Assembly (NCBI GenBank): GCA_030949705.1
Contig: JAUZSF010000022.1
Location: 1-64,000 of the forward strand
Length of the DNA stretch: 64,000 bases
Direction of reading: 5' to 3'
From: Robiginitomaculum sp.
Lineage (GTDB): Bacteria; Pseudomonadota; Alphaproteobacteria; Caulobacterales; Maricaulaceae
Shown: in pieces, positions 57,015 through 64,000 of the stretch
Numbering within the stretch: the first letter of the stretch is position 1
Layout: every line of letters starts with the position of its first letter
The notes under the pieces: generated by a model
The model's input: only the letters and a program-made list of their open reading frames with translations
The model's database searches: none
Told to the model about the DNA's origin: nothing
Made by a program: the position numbers and the translations under genes

Positions 57015-57778
57015 TTGTTTTTCCGCAGACTGATTAAAACGCGAGGTCTGAAGTGGTACCAGGTCCATGGGCGCAGCAATTTGAATTTGTCATTGACTGA
57101 AACCAGCACTCTCTCTCCGCGGCCAACCAGATTTTCTGCGGGCACAAACCCCCAATCCCGGCTATCCAGCGAGTTGTCACGATTATCACCCATCATAAAA
57201 TAATGCCCAGGGGGCACATGGTAAACCGGCGTATTATCGTAACGCCCGCCGTCAATCATATTATAGGTGATATAGCTGTGCCCATTGGGCATGGTTTCCC
57301 GATACCGGGTTACAACACGCGAGCCACCAAGATGTTCAACAATGGCCTCATCGCCGATTCTTTCTTTTGAAAGAAATTTCCCATTGAGCAAAACACGTCC
57401 GCTCTTGACCTGAATTGAATCCCCGGGAAGGCCAATGACACGTTTGATATAGTTGGTTTTATTATCCCGAGGCCATTTGAAGACGATGATGTCGCCGCGC
57501 TTTGGATCTTTACCAAAAATCCTGCCTTTGAAGAGCTTGGGGCTGAAGGGAAGTGAATAATGACTGTAGCCATATGCATATTTTGAAGCAATCAAATAGT
57601 CCCCAACCAGCAATTGCGGGCGCATGGATTCAGAGGGAATGGTAAAGGGCTGATATAAAACAGTACGCAAAATCGCTGCGATGATCAGTGCCCAGAAAAC
57701 CGTACGAATGGTTTCGCCCCACCCGTCCTCCTCTGCTTTTTCCTTGGACTCAGTATTTACGCCAACATTCTCAGCCAT
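57011..57778 (-). CDS. lepB: Signal peptidase I LepB
   Basis: Inner-membrane enzyme cleaving signal peptides, 255 residues. One N-terminal membrane helix (about 25-45), catalytic Ser in 'IPSESMRP' and Lys in 'NYIKRVIGLPGD', and the box 'GDNRDNSLDSRDWGFVP'. Upstream is acpS (3-base gap). Confidence 0.95.
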   Translation of the reverse strand: MAENVGVNTESKEKAEEDGWGETIRTVFWALIIAAILRTVLYQPFTIPSESMRPQLLVGDYLIASKYAYGYSHYSLPFSPKLFKGRIFGKDPKRGDIIVFKWPRDNKTNYIKRVIGLPGDSIQVKSGRVLLNGKFLSKERIGDEAIVEHLGGSRVVTRYRETMPNGHSYITYNMIDGGRYDNTPVYHVPPGHYFMMGDNRDNSLDSRDWGFVPAENLVGRGERVLVSVNDKFKLLRPWTWYHFRPRVLISLRKNK

Positions 57779-57781
57779 GGT

Positions 57782-58180
57782 TCAGGTTTTCCTTGCTTCG
57801 ATCACGACGAAGGCTTGTGCCATCGGGTAATCATCCGTAATCGTTAAATGGATGAAGGGCTGATACCCCTTTGGGGTCAACTCGTCCAGCCGCTTCGCCG
57901 CTCCATCGGCCAACACCATGGTTGGTTTACCCGAAGGCAGGTTTACAACGCCCAGCTCGCGCCACGCCACGCCGAACTTCACGCCAGTTCCCAAAGCCTT
58001 GGAACAGGCCTCTTTGGCGGCAAAACGTTTGGCATAAGAGGCTGCCCGTTCCTTGCGCCGGTCAGACTTTTCGCGCTCAACCGGTGTGAAGACGCGGTTG
58101 GTGAAACGCTCGCCAAAGCGCGCCAGTGTTTTTTCTATGCGGGTAATATCGCAAAGGTCGGCTCCAATACCCAAAATCAT
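57782..58180 (-). CDS. acpS: Holo-[acyl-carrier-protein] synthase AcpS
   Basis: Transfers 4'-phosphopantetheine from CoA to acyl carrier protein, 132 residues. '[18 protein letters not shown]' (metal Asp) and '[17 protein letters not shown]' (Glu, Lys) are conserved. ATG 58180 overlaps the pdxJ stop by four bases; upstream frames to 58228 are inside pdxJ. Confidence 0.94.
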   Translation of the reverse strand: MILGIGADLCDITRIEKTLARFGERFTNRVFTPVEREKSDRRKERAASYAKRFAAKEACSKALGTGVKFGVAWRELGVVNLPSGKPTMVLADGAAKRLDELTPKGYQPFIHLTITDDYPMAQAFVVIEARKT

Positions 58181-58926
58181 GATGAGGCCTCGTGGCGGGA
58201 CCGCGCGATCAGGTCGCGCATATGGCAAATGGCTTCATGCAGCCCACAAAAAATTGCCTCACTGATCAAAAAATGCCCAATGTTCAACTCTTTTACCTCA
58301 GCAATGGCTGCAATCGGCATCACACTGTCATAGGTCAATCCATGACCGGCATGAATTTCAAGACCAGCTTTGGCCCCAAAGGCGGCCGCCTTGATCAGGT
58401 CATCCAATATAGAGGCCGCTTTTTGACTGTCGCCAGCATTACAGGCATCGGCATAGGCCCCGGTATGTAACTCCACTACAGGAGCGCCCAAAGACAATGC
58501 GGCCTCTAATTGGGCCTGCGACGGTTCAATGAACAGGGATACCCGGGTGCCATTTTCGCGAAGCTGGCGCACAAAACGGGCTAAATGGTTATGCTGTCCT
58601 GCCGCATCCAGCCCCCCTTCGGTGGTCCGTTCCTCGCGCTTTTCCGGCACAATACAGGCCGCATGAGGACGGGCATTCAAGGCGATGTCCAACATTTCGT
58701 CGGTTGCTGCCATTTCCAGATTAAGTGGCAGATGAATGTCTTTGCCCAGGCGAACGATGTCGCGGTCCGTAATATGCCGCCGGTCTTCGCGCAAATGCGC
58801 CGTAATGCCATCGGCACCGGCCTTGGCCGCAATCAGCGCTGCCTTTACCGGATCGGGATAATCCCCACCCCGGGCGTTTCGGATCGTCGCCACGTGATCA
58901 ATATTCACACCAAGGCGGGGGATCAT
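58177..58926 (-). CDS. pdxJ: Pyridoxine 5'-phosphate synthase PdxJ
   Basis: Last step of DXP-dependent vitamin B6 synthesis, 249 residues. '[16 protein letters not shown]' start, '[16 protein letters not shown]' and 'ALKARPH'-like '[16 protein letters not shown]', '[14 protein letters not shown]' are all present. Overlaps pyrE upstream by four bases. Confidence 0.96.
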   Translation of the reverse strand: MIPRLGVNIDHVATIRNARGGDYPDPVKAALIAAKAGADGITAHLREDRRHITDRDIVRLGKDIHLPLNLEMAATDEMLDIALNARPHAACIVPEKREERTTEGGLDAAGQHNHLARFVRQLRENGTRVSLFIEPSQAQLEAALSLGAPVVELHTGAYADACNAGDSQKAASILDDLIKAAAFGAKAGLEIHAGHGLTYDSVMPIAAIAEVKELNIGHFLISEAIFCGLHEAICHMRDLIARSRHEASS

Positions 58927-59510
58927 GCGTGCAAATCCCGGCTGCCGGGTTTATGGGGGGGAAGGGCCGCCAGCTCTGGTGGCAGATCGTCGGCAGCATA
59001 GGTGGGAAAATCAACTTGCGCCAAGGCGATCAAAGGTGCCCCCACATCGGCCTTGCCGCCCGAACGATCAATCAGACAGGCCTCAGCCACGACATCGGCC
59101 CCTAATGCCCGCACCGCTTCGATACATTCACGCGAAGAAAGCCCGGTAGTGACGATATCCTCCACAATTAATACCCGCGCGCCAGATTTTAGGGAAAATC
59201 CACGTCGCAGGCAAAATTGCCCCTCATCGCGTTCCACATACATGGCCGGCAATTTCATATGCCGGGCGGTTTCATAGCCCGGAATGATGCCGCCAACTGC
59301 CGGGGAAACAATGGCATCCAATGGTCCCAAATCCGCTTCGGCGACTTTCTCGGCCAAGGCCTTGCACAAGGTCTCGGTGCTGTCCGGATCCATGAATACA
59401 AAAGCTTTTTGCAAAAAGAATGGACTATGACGCCCCGACGAAAGCACAAAATGCCCCTCCAGCAAGGCGCCGGCATCGCGAAAAACTTGTAAAACATCAT
59501 TTGTGTTCAT
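58923..59510 (-). CDS. pyrE: Orotate phosphoribosyltransferase
   Basis: Pyrimidine synthesis enzyme converting orotate to OMP, 195 residues. Type I PRTase with the PRPP motif '[15 protein letters not shown]'; '[17 protein letters not shown]' and '[15 protein letters not shown]' are typical. ATG 59510 overlaps relA/spoT by 14 bases; a longer frame upstream is not supported. Confidence 0.95.
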   Translation of the reverse strand: MNTNDVLQVFRDAGALLEGHFVLSSGRHSPFFLQKAFVFMDPDSTETLCKALAEKVAEADLGPLDAIVSPAVGGIIPGYETARHMKLPAMYVERDEGQFCLRRGFSLKSGARVLIVEDIVTTGLSSRECIEAVRALGADVVAEACLIDRSGGKADVGAPLIALAQVDFPTYAADDLPPELAALPPHKPGSRDLHA

Positions 59511-61770
59511 GGTTAGACCCTTCTGTTGGGCTGCTGGCTCTGGCACGGTGCGCAGAAACCACACAACTGCACGCCCGCATGGCGGCAACAATATGGGAAA
59601 GATGTCTGGCCCCTGATACTTCAACATCAAAAGACATATCGAAAAAATCCGGGGAACGGGTTATGGAGCGAATATCCATAATATTGCCTTTGGAGCGGCC
59701 AACCGCATCAGCGATTTCGGCCAAAGCCCCCGGTTGATGCACGACAGTTGCCAGAATGCGGCCAATCGAGGCGGATTGCGTGCCGGCCTGTGGGGTCCAA
59801 CTCAGATCGATCAGATCATCCTCGTTGTTTTCAAAATCGGCCAGCAATTCACAATCAATCGTATGTACGATCACCCCTTTGCCAGATACCCTTACCCCGA
59901 CAATACGGTCCCCAGGTAACGGGGAACAACATTGCGCCAGATGCAGAGTGGCATTGGCTTTTATACCATTGCCCTTGATATAATAGCGCGCGGTTTCATC
60001 GCTGATCAATTCACGCTGATTAATGTGCTCTGCGCCATGATCTGCCCGCCCCGGAAACAAGGCGTCCATCAGCTTGTCGGTGCGCAACTGCCCACGCCCC
60101 ACTTGACCGTACAATTCTTTATTGGTTTTCAGGCCAAGCCGTTTGCGGGCCTCTCTTAATACCACTGTGCCTTTGAGACCTTCGCGTCGCAAAAGCCGGT
60201 CCACAAAAGCCCTCCCCAGTTTTTCAAATTCCTGACGCTCCACCTCTCGGATCAGGCGCCGGATGGCCGAACGTGCGCGTCCGGTCACCACCATGCCTTC
60301 CCAGCCATGGGGCGGTCCCGGCACCCCGCCACGAATAATGTCCACCGAATCTCCATTATTGAGTGAAGTGCGCAAGGGTCGTTCCCGGCCATTGATTTTC
60401 ACGCCAACACAATCGTCGCCAATGTCGGTATGAACCGCATAGGCAAAATCCAGTGCCGTGGCCCCGGCCGGCAGGGAAATCAGCTTCCCCTTGGGAGTAA
60501 AGGCAAACACCTGATCCTGGAACATTTCCAGTTTGGCATGTTCCAGAAAATCTTCGGGCTCGCCACCAAATTCCAGAATTTCCAATAGTGGTTTGAGCAT
60601 TTCCAGCGGATCTCCACCGGCAACCGTGTCATAGGCATACCCGCCCTGTTTATAGCGCCAGTGCGCGGCCACGCCCTCTTCGGCAATACGGTCCATTTCC
60701 TCGGTACGGATTTGCAGCTCCACCTTGATATTGCCCGGGCCGATAACGGTGGTATGCAGGGATTGATAACGATTTGGCTTTGGTACGGAAATGAAGTCAC
60801 GAAACCGTTCCGGCACACAACGCCAAGTCGTATGGATCAGCCCAAGCACCCGGTAACAATCTTCGGGATTATCCACAATAATCCGAAAAGCATAAACATC
60901 AGCCAGCTCGTCAAAGGTAATGGCTTGGCGCTCCAGTTTTCGCCAGATGGAAAACGGGCGTTTTTCCCGGCCGAAAACCCGCGCCGCAATGCCCGCGGCC
61001 ATCACCCGTTCTGATATGGCCCGGGACATTTTACCCACTTCGGCAGATGTGCGTTCACGCTGGGTCTGCAAACGACGAGTAATTGAAACATAGGCCGGTG
61101 GGTTCAGACAGCGAAAGGAAAGGTCTTCCAGCTCGGCACAGATTTTTTGAATACCAATCCGCCGCGCTAGTGGGGCATAGATTTCGGCGGTTTCGCGGGC
61201 AATACGTTCGCGCTTTTCTTTTCTGGGAATAAAGTTAAGCGTCTGCATATTGTGCAACCGGTCGGCCAGCTTAACCAACAACACCCGTACGTCCTTGGTG
61301 ATGGCCAGTACAAATTTTTGCAGATTTTCACCCTGTTGGGTCCGGGCGGAGATCAGTTCCAGCTTGCCCAGCTTGGTAACCCCGTCGACCAGAAAGGCCA
61401 CCTCTTCCCCAAACCGTTCTCGCAGATCATCCAGCGTTACATCCGTATCTTCGACAGTGTCATGCAGTAGGGCTGTAACAATGCTTGCCGGGTCCAGGTG
61501 CAGCCCGATCAGGATGGATGCCACATTGACCGGATGCCCGTAATATGGCTCGCCCGATGCCCGCAATTGTTCACCATGCTTTTCCCGGGAAAATGCATAG
61601 GCATCCCGGATCAGTGCTTCATCAACACCAGGATAATAGGCCTTGATCCCCTCGATCAAATCCTCAGCGGTTGGTATAGGTCCGGGAACGCCGCCCGGCA
61701 GGGACGGTGAATTAACTGGCGACATGGTCGCCTCAGCCATAACGTCAGAAACGGTTGTCTGGGGCGCCAT
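59497..61770 (-). CDS. Bifunctional (p)ppGpp synthetase/hydrolase (Rel/SpoT, Rsh)
   Basis: Stringent-response enzyme of 757 residues. HD hydrolase domain with '[13 protein letters not shown]' (His103-Asp104), synthetase domain ('[17 protein letters not shown]', '[12 protein letters not shown]'), TGS ('[23 protein letters not shown]' in part), zinc-finger-like/helical region and a C-terminal ACT domain. Both catalytic halves look complete, so it should make and destroy ppGpp. Start ATG 61770 overlaps rpoZ by 26 bases; ATG 61740 would avoid this. Confidence 0.95.
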   Translation of the reverse strand: MAPQTTVSDVMAEATMSPVNSPSLPGGVPGPIPTAEDLIEGIKAYYPGVDEALIRDAYAFSREKHGEQLRASGEPYYGHPVNVASILIGLHLDPASIVTALLHDTVEDTDVTLDDLRERFGEEVAFLVDGVTKLGKLELISARTQQGENLQKFVLAITKDVRVLLVKLADRLHNMQTLNFIPRKEKRERIARETAEIYAPLARRIGIQKICAELEDLSFRCLNPPAYVSITRRLQTQRERTSAEVGKMSRAISERVMAAGIAARVFGREKRPFSIWRKLERQAITFDELADVYAFRIIVDNPEDCYRVLGLIHTTWRCVPERFRDFISVPKPNRYQSLHTTVIGPGNIKVELQIRTEEMDRIAEEGVAAHWRYKQGGYAYDTVAGGDPLEMLKPLLEILEFGGEPEDFLEHAKLEMFQDQVFAFTPKGKLISLPAGATALDFAYAVHTDIGDDCVGVKINGRERPLRTSLNNGDSVDIIRGGVPGPPHGWEGMVVTGRARSAIRRLIREVERQEFEKLGRAFVDRLLRREGLKGTVVLREARKRLGLKTNKELYGQVGRGQLRTDKLMDALFPGRADHGAEHINQRELISDETARYYIKGNGIKANATLHLAQCCSPLPGDRIVGVRVSGKGVIVHTIDCELLADFENNEDDLIDLSWTPQAGTQSASIGRILATVVHQPGALAEIADAVGRSKGNIMDIRSITRSPDFFDMSFDVEVSGARHLSHIVAAMRACSCVVSAHRARASSPTEGSNHEHK

Positions 61771-62104
61771 CGCGATCAGCAGTCAGCGCTTTGAGCATAT
61801 CAACTTCGGAAATGGCCGCGTCTGCTTTTTGGTGCTCGATCGCCATACGTTCGGTTTCTTCGCCACTGTCTTCTTCGGGCAACACCCGTTGCAGACTGGA
61901 AACCAGGCTTTCTTTCAATGTGTCCACACTGATGGCCTCATCGGCGATTTCGCGCAGGGCCACAACCGGGTTTTTATCGTTGTCACGATCGACCAGCAAA
62001 GGGGCACCCGAAAGGATAGAGCGCGCCCGATGCGCAGCCAGCAAGATAAGGTCAAAACGGGTATCGACTTTTTCAATGCAATCTTCGACGGTGACGCGAG
62101 CCAT
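61745..62104 (-). CDS. rpoZ: RNA polymerase omega subunit
   Basis: Small subunit aiding assembly of the beta' subunit, 119 residues. '[28 protein letters not shown]' (in part) and '[15 protein letters not shown]' are diagnostic; the acidic tail is extended. It lies between folK and relA/spoT, as in many proteobacteria. Confidence 0.95.
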   Translation of the reverse strand: MARVTVEDCIEKVDTRFDLILLAAHRARSILSGAPLLVDRDNDKNPVVALREIADEAISVDTLKESLVSSLQRVLPEEDSGEETERMAIEHQKADAAISEVDMLKALTADRDGAPDNRF

Positions 62105-62224
62105 ATGGCACTCCGGTATCTGGGCAAAAAACCATTGTGGAAACGCGACTGCATAGCCTTGCGCCCGCCGCTATGCAAGTCTCAATATCGTCTAGAATGC
62201 ACTATAATACAGTTGTTTGTACAT

Positions 62225-62737
62225 TTATTTGCCATCCAGGGGCAAAACCATATCCCGGCTTTGGGCGGTTAAGGCCTTTATCATTACCGCCAGCGCTGTT
62301 CCCCGGCCCGGCAAACGCCATTGCGGTGCGACCTCTTGCAGAGGAAGCAAGACAAATGCCCGTCTTTCTATGCCGGGATGGGGTAAGGTTAAATGCAGGG
62401 TTCGCAAACATAGATTTTCATAGGATAAAAGATCAAGATCCAGGGTGCGCGGCGCATTACGATAAGAGCGCCGACGGCCAAATTGACGCTCTATGCCCCG
62501 CAAGGTTTGCAACAGCCTATGCGGGGGCAACACCGTTACCACTTCGGCCACCGCATTCACATAGGCCGGCTCGGATGGATCTGGCCAGGCCGGACTTTGC
62601 CATAACCGGGAAAACCGCAATACGCGTATGCCCTTGGCCATCAAGGCCGATTTCGCCCCCAAAATCGTATCTGCGGGTGCATGTTTTGCATATGGGAGGT
62701 TGGCACCAAAGCCGATATAGGCTTTGTTTGTGTGCAT
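62225..62737 (-). CDS. folK: 2-amino-4-hydroxy-6-hydroxymethyldihydropteridine diphosphokinase
   Basis: Folate pathway pyrophosphokinase, about 170 residues. 'AYIGFGANLPYA', 'VLRFSRLWQSPAWPDP', 'RTLDLDLLSYEN' with the metal Asp pair and 'LPHPGIERRAFVLLPL' are typical. I chose ATG 62737; an earlier ATG at 62767 leaves only 20 bases to the divergent NYN gene. Leads the leftward operon. Confidence 0.93.
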   Translation of the reverse strand: MHTNKAYIGFGANLPYAKHAPADTILGAKSALMAKGIRVLRFSRLWQSPAWPDPSEPAYVNAVAEVVTVLPPHRLLQTLRGIERQFGRRRSYRNAPRTLDLDLLSYENLCLRTLHLTLPHPGIERRAFVLLPLQEVAPQWRLPGRGTALAVMIKALTAQSRDMVLPLDGK

Positions 62738-62787
62738 GAATAATCGCTGACCCACTTTTTTATCCATTTTTTTGAGAGATTATATAC

Positions 62788-63348
62788 ATGGCATTTTATC
62801 CCGATGAACGCCTTGGGCTTTTTATTGATGGCGCTAATTTTTACGCTGCTCTGCGGGCACTAGACATCGAAATAGACTATTCCAGACTGCTGGACGAATT
62901 TCGCCGGCGCGGTCGCCTGGTTCGTGCCAATTATTATACGGCTCTGGTAGATGATCAGGAGTTTTCTCCTTTGAAAAAAATGGTCGACTGGCTCGACTAT
63001 AACGGCTTCACCATCATCACCAAATCCGCCAAGGAATATACCGATATATCCAGTGGGCGAAAACGGATTAAGGGCGATATGGATGTTGATATAACCGTTG
63101 ATGCTCTGTCCGCAGCAGACTGGCTGGACCATATCATTTTGTTTTCCGGCGATGGTGACTTCTGCCCTCTGGTCAAAGCCATACAGCGCAAGGGCGTGCG
63201 GGTTTCGGTTGTCTCCACAACCTTGTCTAACCCGCCTGTCGCTTCTGATGATCTGCGCCGCGTTGCAGATTCCTTCATTGAATTGAGTGACCTGGCGCCC
63301 TTGCTTGGGCGTCCGCTACCCGATGATAATGAGGCTGGCGCGTTGTGA
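62788..63348 (+). CDS. NYN-domain (LabA-like) putative ribonuclease
   Basis: PIN-like nuclease fold protein, 186 residues. Acidic residues in 'LGLFIDGANFYAALR', 'KGDMDVDITVDAL' and 'LFSGDGDFCPLVKAI' form the expected catalytic centre of LabA/DUF88 proteins, thought to act on RNA. ATG 62788 follows GAGAG. Its TGA overlaps the next gene's ATG, so they are coupled. Confidence 0.9.
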   Translation: MAFYPDERLGLFIDGANFYAALRALDIEIDYSRLLDEFRRRGRLVRANYYTALVDDQEFSPLKKMVDWLDYNGFTIITKSAKEYTDISSGRKRIKGDMDVDITVDALSAADWLDHIILFSGDGDFCPLVKAIQRKGVRVSVVSTTLSNPPVASDDLRRVADSFIELSDLAPLLGRPLPDDNEAGAL

Positions 63349-64000
63349 TGGCTGAAAACACGCCATCCCCGTCTGCTATGATGCCGCCCGAGGCCCCTTA
63401 TTCCTGTACTTTGTGCCCGCGTTTGGTGGCCTACATCAAGGAAATCGCCCTGGCTGAACCCGATTGGCATAACGGTCCGGTTGATTCCTTTGGCGATGAA
63501 GCAGCGCGTCTGTTGATTATTGGCATGGCCCCCGGGCGCGGGGGTGCCAATCGAACCGGGCGACCATTTACCGGTGATGGTGCTGGAGACTTACTCTATA
63601 AAGCATTGGCAAAACAGGGGTTTTCCATTGGTCAGTTTGACAGAAATGGCCAGGATGACCTGCGCTTGAACGATTGTATGATCACCAATGCAGTGCGGTG
63701 CGTGCCGCCACAAAACAAACCCACCGGGGAAGAAACCCGCAATTGTCGGCCCTTTCTGGTCAGTCGCCTGGCACATTTACCGAATGTCATAGCGTTATTC
63801 GCTCTGGGCCGGATCGCCCACGACAATATTATCTCCACCTTGGGGTTACGCCGGGCCGCCTACCCCTTTGGCCATGGAGCAGAGCATGATCTGCACAGCA
63901 ATGGGCGACAGTATCGATTGTTCGACAGCTATCATTGCTCGCGCTATAACACCAATACGGGTCGGTTGACCGAAGCCATGTTTGACGACGTTTTTAGGGC
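63348..64000 (+). CDS. Type-5 uracil-DNA glycosylase (UdgB-like), 3' end outside window
   Basis: Base-excision enzyme, 217 residues visible, cut by the window end. Iron-sulfur cysteines begin with 'CTLCPRL' (about 24-30) and include 'NAVRCVPP' and 'NCRPF'; motif 1 is 'IIGMAPGRGGANRTGRPFTG', and motif 3 is 'YHCSRYNTNTGRLT' (His-x-Ser). This pattern fits family 5 rather than family 4. ATG 63348 overlaps the NYN stop (TGATG). Confidence 0.92.
   Translation, partial: MAENTPSPSAMMPPEAPYSCTLCPRLVAYIKEIALAEPDWHNGPVDSFGDEAARLLIIGMAPGRGGANRTGRPFTGDGAGDLLYKALAKQGFSIGQFDRNGQDDLRLNDCMITNAVRCVPPQNKPTGEETRNCRPFLVSRLAHLPNVIALFALGRIAHDNIISTLGLRRAAYPFGHGAEHDLHSNGRQYRLFDSYHCSRYNTNTGRLTEAMFDDVFR

Overview
The window is a stretch of chromosome from an alphaproteobacterium. 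This is supported by a fused IspD-IspF enzyme, a C4-type 5-aminolevulinate synthase, NDUFA12 beside an MlaD-like gene and DUF2155, a lipA gene followed by a COQ10/RatA-like gene, and the order dusB-ntrC-ntrY-ntrX-trkA-trkH-dat-hfq-hflX. The order or species cannot be fixed from this sequence alone. A Kordiimonadales- or Rhodospirillales-like relative is my guess.

Layout. 1-1320: an IS630-type transposase gene cut by the window edge, plus a loose insertion-sequence end. 1.3-7.2 kb: a two-module dihaem peroxidase, dgt (frameshifted), tRNA-Leu, an orphan fliN, lipB and a truncated IS5-type transposase. 7.2-10.7 kb: a two-gene Tat-exported enzyme cassette (PLP racemase/aldolase fold plus aldonolactone-oxidase type flavoenzyme) divergent from a TetR regulator with a clear palindrome between them. 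11-18.6 kb: tRNA-Ser, rlpA, a HIT protein, two alpha/beta hydrolases, a FemAB/GNAT-like protein, RidA and acetoacetyl-CoA synthetase. 18.6-20.7 kb: a TPP riboswitch and thiC. 20.9-25.6 kb: palindromic repeats around a DUF559 nuclease gene, a cold-shock gene, and a ligase/secreted protein/SDR unit. 25.8-32 kb: M1 peptidase, DUF6702 protein, lipA, COQ10-like protein, pncC/cinA and ispDF. 32-43.5 kb: the nitrogen/redox two-component and Trk potassium cluster with hfq-hflX. 43.5-52.3 kb: mazG, ppa, an SQR-like flavoprotein, hemA, thiG-thiS, aroQ-accB-accC-aat. 52.3-52.9 kb: a gene-free repeat cluster. 52.9-62.7 kb: cupin, DUF2155, mlaD, NDUFA12, then the long operon folK-rpoZ-relA/spoT-pyrE-pdxJ-acpS-lepB-rnc-era-recO, all leftward. 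62.8-64 kb: a NYN nuclease and a type-5 uracil-DNA glycosylase running off the end.

Most genes are housekeeping and combine in a few themes: cofactor synthesis (lipoate, thiamine, haem, PLP, isoprenoid precursors), fatty-acid initiation (accB, accC, acpS), stringent response and RNA processing, and cell-envelope maintenance.

Nine or ten single- or double-base indels, mostly in homopolymers, break otherwise well conserved genes (dgt, a FemAB-like gene, aacS, thiC twice, lipA, accC twice, aat, perhaps the DUF6702 gene). I read these as sequence or assembly errors rather than gene decay.

The least ordinary items are: an NtrC lacking both the receiver acidic pair and the sigma-54 contact loop, with no ntrB; a near-identical AT-rich palindrome about 90 bp upstream of both the dihaem peroxidase and the SQR-like gene; a DUF559 gene sandwiched between copies of a palindromic repeat; and the TetR-controlled Tat cassette.
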